64,000 nt of DNA from Sulfuricurvum sp. (GTDB lineage Bacteria; Campylobacterota; Campylobacteria; Campylobacterales; Sulfurimonadaceae). This document shows positions 16,190-24,590 of the stretch, one piece after another. A program made the translations under genes and the position numbers. Where the stretch lies: assembly GCA_030696775.1 (NCBI GenBank), contig JAUYRN010000026.1:1-64000 (forward strand), written 5' to 3'. Each line of letters opens with the position of its first letter. Position 1 is the first letter of the stretch. The notes under the pieces were generated by a model, which saw nothing but the letters and a program-made list of their open reading frames with translations, searched no databases and was not told where the DNA came from.

Positions 16190-18094
16190 ATGAAAACATA
16201 CACCTTCGAGTATAAAGATTTAGACCGACAAGATTGGTTAAATGAGATTAAAAATCATACTCAAACTTTAGTACAAATTTTTTGCGGAAATGGTCAAGAG
16301 CCCTTACGCGAGGCATCCGCTCAGATCAAAAAAAGACTTCCTCTCAGTGTCATTATCGGCACAACTACAGATGGAGAAATCAACAACAGCAATATTCTTA
16401 CCAACTCCACGATTATCGCCATTTCTACCTTTGCCATGTCCGAAGTGACCAGTGCTTATGTTGATAGTGCAGACTGTTTTCAAAACGGTGTTGAGCTTGC
16501 AAAAAAGCTTGTTAAACGCGATACTAAATTACTGATACTTTTTACAGACGGTTCTACCAGCAACGGCGAAGCATTTTTAAAGGGTATTGAATCTGTTGAC
16601 AATCAGGTCATTGTGTGTGGCGGGATGGCTGGTGATAACGGTCAATTTGTGCAAACATACATCTGTGAAAACGATAATATTTTAGAGCATGGTGCTGTGG
16701 GTGTTGCCCTGAATTCAAAGATGCTCAGTGTGTACAATAATTATAAATTTGACTGGTCTCCGATTGGTATCGAACACACTATCGATGAGATTACAAATAA
16801 CAGAGTTTATAAGATATCCGGAATGCCGGCTGTCGAATTTTACGAAAAATATTTAGGAACAGAAGTAGCAAAAGCTCTTCCTAAAACGGGGATAGAATTT
16901 CCATTGATTATGGATAAAAATGGTTTTAAAGTTGCACGTGCAGTCATTGCCAAACATGATGATGGCAGTATGAGTTTTGCCGGGAATCTAAAGGTTGGCG
17001 ATAAGGTCCGTTTGGGCTTCGGAAATGCAGAAATGATCATAAAGCAATCGTTTGACTCCTCTTATCAAGCACCTTGTAAAAATATGCAAAGCTTTTTTGT
17101 CTATTCCTGTATGGCAAGAAGACGGTATATGCCAAGTCTGATCAACATAGAAATAGATCCTTTCGTAAAAAGTGCGCCGACGGTAGGATTTTTTTCTTAT
17201 GCGGAATTTTATCATCATAAAGGGCATAATGAACTTCTTAATCAGACGTTCACCGTCATCGGACTGTGTGAAGCTGAGTGCGTAGAGTGCCTTTCACTTG
17301 AGAATAAGACAAAAGAAAATCCCTTAGAAAAGGATGAATATGCGATTACCATCGGCGCACTTGCGCATCTTATTGAACAGTCAGCAAACGATTATGAAGA
17401 GCAGAAAAAGAGGCTCGAAGAAGAACAGCGATATTCCCAAAGTTTATTAAAATCGCAAGATCTTTTTATTAAATATGCCGTACATGAAACCAATACTCCT
17501 TTGAGTATTATGATGTGTAATATCGAACTTTATGAGGTGGAATTTGGTAAAAATCTCTACCTTTCCAATATCGAAGCTGCGATGAAAAATGTGTGTACTA
17601 TTTATGATGATCTATCGTATTTGCTCATTAATAAGACGATTGAATACACGAAGCATACCATCGATTTAGTGGACTATGTGCGAAGCCGGATAGATTTTTT
17701 TAATATTGTGGCTAAAAAAAGGAATGTCAGTTTTATTTTTAGAAGTCCAGAAAAAGAATTTATAATCTATTTTAATGAAGCACAACTACAACGGATAATT
17801 GACAACAATCTTACCAATGCCATAAAATATACCAAAGAAAATGAACCAATCTATATTGTGATCGAACATAATCAGATCACCTGTAAAGTTATCTTTAAAA
17901 GTAAGTCTTCCGAGATAGAAAATCCACAAAAGATATTTGATCAATTTTACAGAGAGAGTTCCCAACAAGAAGGTTTTGGGCTGGGGCTAAATCTTGTAAA
18001 AGAGATATGTAACAATGAGAATGTCGCTTTTGAATTGCACTCTACGAAACAAGAGACTTCTTTTACCTATGAATTCAAGGAGGCTTACCTTTGA
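16190..18094 (+). CDS. FIST-domain sensor histidine kinase
   Basis: A 634-residue soluble kinase without membrane segments. Residues about 30-200 are a FIST_N domain and about 215-365 a FIST_C domain, followed by a coiled coil (about 390-425), a histidine box HETNTPLS with His432, and an ATPase domain with the N box near NNLTNAIKY and a GFGLGL glycine box. FIST domains sense small ligands; in Pseudomonas aeruginosa the FIST protein NosP sits beside the kinase ErcS'/NahK, a member of the ethanol-oxidation regulatory network, so this looks like both functions in one chain. It overlaps the OmpR-type regulator gene and is its likely partner. Confidence 0.85.
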   Translation: MKTYTFEYKDLDRQDWLNEIKNHTQTLVQIFCGNGQEPLREASAQIKKRLPLSVIIGTTTDGEINNSNILTNSTIIAISTFAMSEVTSAYVDSADCFQNGVELAKKLVKRDTKLLILFTDGSTSNGEAFLKGIESVDNQVIVCGGMAGDNGQFVQTYICENDNILEHGAVGVALNSKMLSVYNNYKFDWSPIGIEHTIDEITNNRVYKISGMPAVEFYEKYLGTEVAKALPKTGIEFPLIMDKNGFKVARAVIAKHDDGSMSFAGNLKVGDKVRLGFGNAEMIIKQSFDSSYQAPCKNMQSFFVYSCMARRRYMPSLINIEIDPFVKSAPTVGFFSYAEFYHHKGHNELLNQTFTVIGLCEAECVECLSLENKTKENPLEKDEYAITIGALAHLIEQSANDYEEQKKRLEEEQRYSQSLLKSQDLFIKYAVHETNTPLSIMMCNIELYEVEFGKNLYLSNIEAAMKNVCTIYDDLSYLLINKTIEYTKHTIDLVDYVRSRIDFFNIVAKKRNVSFIFRSPEKEFIIYFNEAQLQRIIDNNLTNAIKYTKENEPIYIVIEHNQITCKVIFKSKSSEIENPQKIFDQFYRESSQQEGFGLGLNLVKEICNNENVAFELHSTKQETSFTYEFKEAYL

Positions 18095-18750
18095 AAATAT
18101 TATTAGTCGAAGACGATGTTATGCTGGGAGAAGCTATATCGAAATATATAGAGGCTACCGGTCATGTTGTTGAGTTGGTTAAAGACGGAACACGAGCATT
18201 GCAGATGATTCATGATTGCAATTTTGATCTTCTGCTTCTGGATATTAATATTCCAGGTTTAGATGGTTTGACTTTATTAGAGACAACTCATAATGAAAAA
18301 ATACAAATTCCTACTATTTTTATCTCTGCGCTTATCGATATAGAAGATATTTCAAGAGCCTTCAATCTAGGTTGTTATGATTATTTGAAAAAGCCTTTTC
18401 ATCTAAAAGAGTTAAGCCTAAGAATCGATAAGATACTGCAATCCAGACAAGTCCCCCAATCCCACAAAAGACTGTCAAAATCGTACAGTTTTGACAGTGA
18501 AACGATGACACTGCTGTTCAATAATGAACCGCATATTTTACCAAAAAGACAACTTCAAATCATAGAACTTTTGTCCCAGAATAGAAGCAGAATCGTCACG
18601 TATGACATGTTCAGAGACTATGTATGGAACGATGATATGATCGATAATGCTACCATCAGGGCAGAATTGAACCGAATTAAAAATGTGTTAAAAGAAGACA
18701 TGATCATTAATATTCGATCGATTGGCTACATGGTCGAACGACCAAAATAA
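18091..18750 (+). CDS. OmpR/PhoB-family response regulator
   Basis: A 219-residue protein: receiver domain (1-115) with acidic pair Asp8-Asp9, phospho-acceptor Asp51 in LLLLDINIPG and the conserved KKPF Lys; then a winged-helix output domain (about 125-217). The start is TTG at 18091, overlapping the kinase stop by four bases. OmpR/PhoB-family proteins bind paired direct repeats spaced 11 bp apart, the exact layout of the eleven boxes in this window, so it is the best local candidate for the regulon activator. The partial regulator at position 1 is the alternative. Confidence 0.9.
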   Translation: MKILLVEDDVMLGEAISKYIEATGHVVELVKDGTRALQMIHDCNFDLLLLDINIPGLDGLTLLETTHNEKIQIPTIFISALIDIEDISRAFNLGCYDYLKKPFHLKELSLRIDKILQSRQVPQSHKRLSKSYSFDSETMTLLFNNEPHILPKRQLQIIELLSQNRSRIVTYDMFRDYVWNDDMIDNATIRAELNRIKNVLKEDMIINIRSIGYMVERPK

Positions 18751-18783
18751 TTAAGATGAATAGTAGATATTATTCATCTTAAT
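18750..18783. terminator. Bidirectional terminator between regulator and chemoreceptor genes
   Basis: A perfect 13-bp inverted repeat, ATTAAGATGAATA and its complement, with an 8-base loop, fills the 36-bp gap between two convergent genes. T/A-rich arms allow termination from both sides. Confidence 0.75.
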
Positions 18784-18786
18784 CAT

Positions 18787-20787
18787 TCATCCATTTAATA
18801 TATCCAATGTTTTTTCATATACGTGAAGTTTATTAAGCTCATTATTGAGTTCTTGGGTTAAAAGAGATTGAGAGCGAAGTTCACCGGAAATGCTTTGGCT
18901 CTCATGCGCAAGCTCTTCCATCTCATTAGAGAGTTGCAAACTTTTTGATGACATTGTTGTAAGACCTGCGCTCACATTGTTCATCGTTTCACTGATTCCT
19001 TCCACTGCTTGAATAATCGTATTAACGGATACATTCGTTTCTGAGAGACTCTTTTGGGTTCGCTCTGCCAGTTTACGGACTTCATCAGCAACCACAGCAA
19101 ATCCACGGCCGTGTTCTCCCGCACGTGCCGCTTCGATTGCTGCATTTAGCGCAAGAAGATTGGTCTGATTGGCGATATCGGAAATAACGCTTAGTACCGT
19201 ACGTATTTCACGAACATTGTCCGTAAGATTGTCTATATCCGACGAAAGATTGGTATTATCATCACTGCTTTTTTCCATGAGGGTTGAAAAAATGGAAAAC
19301 TGATCTTTTACAGAGGTGAGTTGACTGCCTATTGTATCGATAGAGTCAACAGCGTTATGGATGGAATTTCCTATACTGTCGATGACGGGCATACTCTCTT
19401 TCATCTGACTCAACATCGCTTTATTGATGTTGTCGATCATTCTTTGACGATTAATTTTACGCAAGAGAAAATAGCTTTTAAATCCGGCGTATTTTTGTAC
19501 AAAACGGTCGATGTATTCATCATTGAACGAGTCGTTATCGATTCGGTAAAAAAAGATAGCGGTCAACGTTTGGTTGATATTAACACCCAAAAGTTCACCG
19601 AATGTTGAAAAGCCTGCTACGGGAATATCTTGAAATGTACGAAGGCTATTGAGCTCATTGGAATTAAATAATCGTCGTAAAATACAGTCGTTTAAGATGG
19701 CTCCGATTGCTTTAGGTTTGTTGCGGCTGAATTCAGCATAATTATCAGAAGTTGTTTGGACGAAGTTCGTTTTTTCTAGCAGAATAAGTTCTTCACCGGC
19801 TTCTATATCGCAGTAAAAATGGATTGCACCGGCAGTCGTATCGATCGAAGCAATGGAACGAACATAGATTTCGTCGTCGATTTCTATTCCAAACGTATAA
19901 TTTACAAGCTTTCGATCAAGCTGTTGAGGCGAGCATGAAAAATGAGTCGTTAATGCTTCGATAATATTGATACGAGAGTTTGTTTTGGTGTCCATAAAAG
20001 CGGTAATAACCCTTTTGATCGGGTCAGCGGCCAAAACGGTAAATTTTGTAGCAGTTTTTCGGAAGTTTTGACTTTTGAAAATTCCGAATCGATAGGACGG
20101 TGTAAATTTGATAAAGGTGATGAGGGCATGATGTCGTAATGCGCGAGTTCCATCAAAAATATAGGTATCTTTAAAGTCAAGTTTACCGCCAGCGCTCCCA
20201 CCGACGAGTAAGCAGGGGAAGCTTCCAACATTATAAACGGCTTCCATAAAGAAACTTTCACTGCCCGAAAGCCCATCGATAAGTGTGTAGCCAAGGGTAT
20301 CTTCATGGTTCATTTTAAACGGTACACGGATTTTTTTAAGCTCATCAGAAATAGCCGAAACTCTGGCTGCTGCATTTTTGGAGCTTAATCCTATATCTTC
20401 GCTTTTAAGAGGGATAGAAGCAACATAAACATCACTAATCATCTCTTTTGAAAACAGCATCAAAATGATATTATCGCCTGTGCCTGCATCGGTTTGTGAG
20501 TAGAGATTGGAAATTTTGGTCGACTTGTCAAAGCTGCAAAGCTCTCCTGCGGTAGTTGAGAGAATAAGAGTGACATCATTTGGTAAAGCTTGTTTGAGCC
20601 GTGAAGATACTAAAGCAAAATCAAGGGCAGGAGAGACAAAACCGATAACTACTTTAGGCGTAATATGGAGACGTTCTAATTTACCGTTACTAATGTCACT
20701 CTCTTTTAATCGTATTGAGATCATAGGCATTTCGACTTGTTCACTCATTTCGCGTCGCATCGCAGCTGATTTAAAAAATTCAAACAT
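18787..20787 (-). CDS. Soluble chemoreceptor with FIST sensor domain
   Basis: About 666 residues with no membrane segment. The N-terminal part (about 30-380) is a FIST_N/FIST_C pair, for example [13 protein letters not shown] and the LVGGSAGG segment; the C-terminal part (about 450-660) is a methyl-accepting chemotaxis domain with the conserved hairpin tip [19 protein letters not shown] begin it at 20787, where AAAGGAAT precedes the ATG; a longer in-frame start at 20817 lacks a ribosome site. It has a regulon box at 20842-20873, so taxis receptor and alcohol-oxidation genes are switched on together. It may sense the same ligand as the FIST kinase. Confidence 0.88.
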   Translation of the reverse strand: MFEFFKSAAMRREMSEQVEMPMISIRLKESDISNGKLERLHITPKVVIGFVSPALDFALVSSRLKQALPNDVTLILSTTAGELCSFDKSTKISNLYSQTDAGTGDNIILMLFSKEMISDVYVASIPLKSEDIGLSSKNAAARVSAISDELKKIRVPFKMNHEDTLGYTLIDGLSGSESFFMEAVYNVGSFPCLLVGGSAGGKLDFKDTYIFDGTRALRHHALITFIKFTPSYRFGIFKSQNFRKTATKFTVLAADPIKRVITAFMDTKTNSRINIIEALTTHFSCSPQQLDRKLVNYTFGIEIDDEIYVRSIASIDTTAGAIHFYCDIEAGEELILLEKTNFVQTTSDNYAEFSRNKPKAIGAILNDCILRRLFNSNELNSLRTFQDIPVAGFSTFGELLGVNINQTLTAIFFYRIDNDSFNDEYIDRFVQKYAGFKSYFLLRKINRQRMIDNINKAMLSQMKESMPVIDSIGNSIHNAVDSIDTIGSQLTSVKDQFSIFSTLMEKSSDDNTNLSSDIDNLTDNVREIRTVLSVISDIANQTNLLALNAAIEAARAGEHGRGFAVVADEVRKLAERTQKSLSETNVSVNTIIQAVEGISETMNNVSAGLTTMSSKSLQLSNEMEELAHESQSISGELRSQSLLTQELNNELNKLHVYEKTLDILNG

Positions 20788-20841
20788 ACTATTCCTTTGG
20801 TGACTTTTCTTGAACACATAACAGGTTCATCTATAACTTCA

Positions 20842-20873
20842 AGTATATAAAATTAATATAGCATCAAAATAGC
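20842..20873 (-). promoter_or_regulatory. Regulon box promoter 7 (FIST chemoreceptor)
   Basis: Minus strand: GCTATTT-TGAT-GCTATAT, 8 bp, TATACT. Exact spacing; 55 bp upstream of the chemoreceptor start. Confidence 0.87.
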
Positions 20874-20936
20874 CTCATCTTAAAGAATGATGAGCAAATA
20901 TCCTAGACATAATGAACCCTTTTATAAAATTATTTC

Positions 20937-20968
20937 GCTATTTTCAAGCTATAGACATAGTATAGAGT
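20937..20968 (+). promoter_or_regulatory. Regulon box promoter 8 (aldehyde dehydrogenase)
   Basis: GCTATTT-TCAA-GCTATAG, 8 bp, TAGAGT. The -10 is the weakest of the set; an overlapping TATAGA two bases earlier is an alternative. Confidence 0.8.
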
Positions 20969-21040
20969 TGTGTCAGAGAAAATAATTGCTGGAAAAGACT
21001 CCATCAACTTTCTTCACGAAAATTGAATAAAGGAATATAA

Positions 21041-22537
21041 ATGACATACGTAAAACCAACGTACAAACCTCAATATGAAAATTTCATTGGTGGCGAGTGG
21101 GTAGCTCCAATAAGTGGAGAATATTTTGATAATATTTCTCCTGTTGATGGTGAAGTTCTAACAAGAATTCCAAGATCAAATGAAGCAGATGTTGAGCTGG
21201 CTATTCAAGCAGCAAATAAAGCTTTTCAATCCTACAAACATACTTCTGTTGTTGAGAGAAGTTTGATGCTCAACAAAGTAGCAGATGCAATTGAGGCAAA
21301 TTTAGAAGCTTTGGCGATTGCAGAGACGTTAGATAACGGCAAAACGATCAGAGAAACCTTATATGCGGATGTTCCTTTAGTGGTTGATCACTTTAGATAT
21401 TTTGCTTCTGTCATCAGAGCTGAGTCCGGTACTGTTGCGGATATCGATGAAAATACGATTTCACAAGAAATTTTTGAGCCTTATGGTGTTGTTGCTCAGA
21501 TTATTCCTTGGAATTTTCCATTGTTGATGGCTGCATGGAAATTAGCACCAGCATTAGCAGCAGGTAACTGTATCGTGATGAAACCGGCATCTGCTACTCC
21601 TATGTCGATTTTACTCTTAATGGAAACTATCCAAGATGTTCTTCCAAAAGGTACTATCAATATTATCAATGGAGCAGGCGGAAAAATCGGTAAATACATC
21701 TCAACGCATCCGGATGTTAAAAAAGTCGGATTTACCGGTGAGACGACAACAGGTCAGTTGATCATGCAATATGCAACAGAGAATATCATTCCTACGACAT
21801 TGGAACTTGGCGGTAAATCTCCAAATATCTTCTTTGAATCGATTATGGCTGCTGATGATGAATTCTTTGACAAAGCGATTGAAGGGTTGATCCTGTTCGC
21901 ATTTAACTCAGGAGAAGTCTGTACGTGTCCTTCACGCGCATTAATCCAAGAATCAATCTATGAGCCGTTTATGAAACGTGTTTTAGAGCGAATGGAAGCG
22001 ATCAAATTAGGCAATCCTTTGGATGTAGCCAACATGATGGGTGCACAATGTTCACTTAATCAAAAAGAAAAGATTCTTGAATACATCAACATCGGTAAAG
22101 AAGAGGGTGCAGAGTGCCTAATCGGTGGAGAAGTGTATGAATCTGAGACGTATCCAAACGGATTTTATATCAAACCGACCGTATTCAAAGGTCATAATAA
22201 AATGAGAATCTTCCAAGAAGAGATTTTTGGACCTGTTCTTGCCGTTACAACTTTCAAAGATGAAGATGAAGCGTTAGCAATAGCAAATGACTCGATCTAT
22301 GGATTAGGTTCTGGGGTATGGTCAAGAGATGCTCATCAATTGCATAAAATCAGCCGTGGAATCGAAGCAGGCCGTGTTTGGGTTAACTGTTATCATGCAT
22401 ACCCATCTCATGCGTCATTTGGCGGATATAAAAAATCTGGTCTCGGTAGAGAGACGCACATGATGATGCTAAATTCTTACAGACACACGAAAAATATTCT
22501 AACTTCTTACAACAAAAGTGCTATGGGATTTTTTTAA
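21041..22537 (+). CDS. NAD-dependent aldehyde dehydrogenase, ExaC/AldB type
   Basis: A 498-residue cytoplasmic aldehyde dehydrogenase. Cofactor and catalytic motifs are intact: IPWNFPLLMAAWKLAPAL, the ELGGKSPNIF glutamate, and catalytic Cys294 in GEVCTCPSRA, the form seen in acetaldehyde dehydrogenases of ethanol-oxidation loci. It should convert aldehyde that enters the cytoplasm to the acid and make NADH. AAAGGAAT precedes the ATG. A DUF779 gene follows, a common partner of this subfamily, and the promoter carries the regulon box. Confidence 0.92.
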   Translation: MTYVKPTYKPQYENFIGGEWVAPISGEYFDNISPVDGEVLTRIPRSNEADVELAIQAANKAFQSYKHTSVVERSLMLNKVADAIEANLEALAIAETLDNGKTIRETLYADVPLVVDHFRYFASVIRAESGTVADIDENTISQEIFEPYGVVAQIIPWNFPLLMAAWKLAPALAAGNCIVMKPASATPMSILLLMETIQDVLPKGTINIINGAGGKIGKYISTHPDVKKVGFTGETTTGQLIMQYATENIIPTTLELGGKSPNIFFESIMAADDEFFDKAIEGLILFAFNSGEVCTCPSRALIQESIYEPFMKRVLERMEAIKLGNPLDVANMMGAQCSLNQKEKILEYINIGKEEGAECLIGGEVYESETYPNGFYIKPTVFKGHNKMRIFQEEIFGPVLAVTTFKDEDEALAIANDSIYGLGSGVWSRDAHQLHKISRGIEAGRVWVNCYHAYPSHASFGGYKKSGLGRETHMMMLNSYRHTKNILTSYNKSAMGFF

Positions 22538-22555
22538 TCGATAGTTAAAAAAACC

Positions 22556-22584
22556 AGTGGAATCAAAATGATTTTGATTCCACT
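22556..22584 (+). terminator. Strong hairpin between aldehyde dehydrogenase and DUF779 genes
   Basis: A near-perfect palindrome, AGTGGAATCAAAAT then its complement around a single central base, forms a 14-bp stem. No T tract follows directly, so it is more likely a processing or attenuation stem between two co-transcribed genes than a full terminator. Confidence 0.6.
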
Positions 22585-22608
22585 CATAGTGTATCTTAGG
22601 AGTATACG

Positions 22609-22989
22609 ATGAACGTAGAAAGATTGACGGTTACACCCAATGCGGTAGAAGTGATTGAAAGATTAAAAAAAGAAAACGGTGAGTTAGTCTTTAATCAAAG
22701 TGGCGGCTGCTGTGACGGAACAGCTCCGATGTGCTATGAAAAAAGTGATTTTTATGTCCCCAGCAGAAATGTAAAAATGGGTGAGATATGCGGTTGCGAG
22801 TTTTTTATCGATAAAGACCAATATGAATATTTTAGACATTCTCAAATTATTATTGATGTAAGAGAAGAAGCAAGTGCGTTTGGAAACTCATTTTCATTAG
22901 AGATCGATATAGGGTATCAATTTATAACCCGGTCAAGAATCTTTACCGATGAAGAATATACGTATATAAACGAACACTCGCAAGAGTAA
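22609..22989 (+). CDS. DUF779 protein
   Basis: A 126-residue cytoplasmic protein with the family motif QSGGCCDGTAPMCYE (Cys34, Cys35, and a third Cys) and a later ICGCEFFID segment. DUF779 genes are regularly found directly after aldehyde or alcohol dehydrogenase genes; a role as an accessory or maturation factor is suggested by that context but not proven. TTAGGAG precedes the ATG. It is convergent with the MocA-like gene, with six bases between the stops. Confidence 0.85.
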   Translation: MNVERLTVTPNAVEVIERLKKENGELVFNQSGGCCDGTAPMCYEKSDFYVPSRNVKMGEICGCEFFIDKDQYEYFRHSQIIIDVREEASAFGNSFSLEIDIGYQFITRSRIFTDEEYTYINEHSQE

Positions 22990-22995
22990 AGAATC

Positions 22996-23583
22996 CTAGA
23001 ATAATTTAGCTGCTATTTCTTCCCAATCTTCTTGTGTATCAATATCTCTTGAGTCATTGTTACTCAGAAGAATATATTGATAAATATTGGTATCAAGCAA
23101 GGCTTTGGCTCCTTTATCTCCTTTTAATTCTCGGAGTGCAGGTAGATACTGCTTTGGAAATACTGCGGGTACACCTGATTTTTTATCATAGTGCGATGCA
23201 ATGATCAATTCAGGAAATTCCTTCGATGTCTTTATCAATGACGCATAGTGCGTTCGTGGAATCAATGGCTGATCACAGAGCATAATCAAAACTGAATCAG
23301 AGTCCTTTAATGACGAAACCCCATAAGAAATGGAGCTTCCAAGACCCTCTTTATAATCGGAATTCACCACTATTTTGACAGGTAGATCTTTAATAGAATC
23401 ACGGCATTGCTGATGTTCATGACCTAAAACAACGGTGACATGAGGCGTAAACTCAAGTGCTCGAGTCGCTGCATGCCATAAAAGTGAATGATCATTTAAT
23501 TCTAAAAGCTGCTTAGGCTGACCTAAGCGACTCGATGTTCCTGCTGCCATAACAAGTATGTCAAGTTTATGGTTTGTTGGCAT
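22996..23583 (-). CDS. Molybdenum cofactor cytidylyltransferase-like protein (MocA/MobA family)
   Basis: A 195-residue nucleotidyltransferase with the N-terminal MAAGTSSRLGQPKQLL motif and the LCDQPLI motif of the MocA group, which makes the cytosine-dinucleotide form of molybdopterin. It is last in a four-gene operon with an XdhC-like protein and the two aldehyde-oxidase subunits, and overlaps the XdhC gene by 17 bases. It should prepare the cofactor inserted into the large subunit. Confidence 0.85.
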   Translation of the reverse strand: MPTNHKLDILVMAAGTSSRLGQPKQLLELNDHSLLWHAATRALEFTPHVTVVLGHEHQQCRDSIKDLPVKIVVNSDYKEGLGSSISYGVSSLKDSDSVLIMLCDQPLIPRTHYASLIKTSKEFPELIIASHYDKKSGVPAVFPKQYLPALRELKGDKGAKALLDTNIYQYILLSNNDSRDIDTQEDWEEIAAKLF

Positions 23584-24583
23584 GAATTATTACCCTTTTT
23601 TTCTCTCTAAGTGACATGGGAGTTGCACGATTTCGATTGGCTTCAATTTCGGCACAGATAGACAGTGCTATAGATTCAGGGGACTCTCCTCCCAAATCTA
23701 ATCCTATTGGATTATGTAACCGCTTATCCATTAAAACAGTTTCGCTGTCTTGACTAAAAGAATCTATAATATTTCTCGTTCTTTTTTGAGGCCCCATAAT
23801 ACCGATATAGGAGACATCAGAAGCAAGCAACGCTTCTAAATAGATGGCATCACTCGTAAAGTTATGACTCATGACAACTGCCGCATCAAAATGTTGTTCT
23901 AAAATTTGATGAACTTCTTCATGGTTGTTTAACAAGTGTGTCTCATCTGCAGATCGTACGTGATTTAAATTCGATGTTCTTGAGTCACAAATTGAGGTTT
24001 GCCATCCAAGTGTATTGGCCATCGTAAGTAACGCTTCACTCCCCGGTCCTGCCCCTAAAATCAGTAACCGATATGGGGCGTTGATTTTTTGATAAATGAG
24101 ACTGGAAACTTCATCGAAAATTATCTCACCTTGTTGTTCTTCGGATGAAAACCCATAAAATCCTTCTGTCTCTGTTGAGCGGATCAGTGTTTTTTTGATA
24201 CCGTTTAACGCATGATCAAGTGCGATACCTATTGAGCCATAGTTTTCGCTGCAATAAAATGGTTCCATCCAAAGTTTGATCAGTCCGTTGCATCCTACTC
24301 CTTTCCCCCAGCTGTCTAATGTGTTATCTTTCATCCGTAAATCATGGACGACATATTTGCCTTTATGTTTTGAGAGGAGATCCTTTGCACAATGGACGAT
24401 GTCTTCTTCAAAACACCCTCCGCTGACGACACCGATAAATTCGCCATCCGAGTTTACCATCATGGTCGCACCGCTTTTACGGTACGCTGAACCTTCTGTA
24501 TCCAAAACATTGATACAGACGATATCTTTTTTATCGACTTTAGATTGTTGTAGAAAATTGATAAAATCTTTATGCGCAAACAT
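23567..24583 (-). CDS. XdhC/CoxI-family molybdoenzyme maturation protein
   Basis: A 338-residue protein with the XdhC N-terminal domain (VSGGCFEEDIV near residue 55) and a Rossmann-like C-terminal domain (LLILGAGPGSEALL near residue 172, then IGIMGPQKRT and HNPIGLDLGGESPESIALSI). XdhC/CoxI proteins bind the molybdenum cofactor and help sulfurate and insert it. It starts seven bases after the large-subunit stop. Confidence 0.88.
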   Translation of the reverse strand: MFAHKDFINFLQQSKVDKKDIVCINVLDTEGSAYRKSGATMMVNSDGEFIGVVSGGCFEEDIVHCAKDLLSKHKGKYVVHDLRMKDNTLDSWGKGVGCNGLIKLWMEPFYCSENYGSIGIALDHALNGIKKTLIRSTETEGFYGFSSEEQQGEIIFDEVSSLIYQKINAPYRLLILGAGPGSEALLTMANTLGWQTSICDSRTSNLNHVRSADETHLLNNHEEVHQILEQHFDAAVVMSHNFTSDAIYLEALLASDVSYIGIMGPQKRTRNIIDSFSQDSETVLMDKRLHNPIGLDLGGESPESIALSICAEIEANRNRATPMSLREKKRVIIHANKP

Positions 24584-24590
24584 GATAAGC

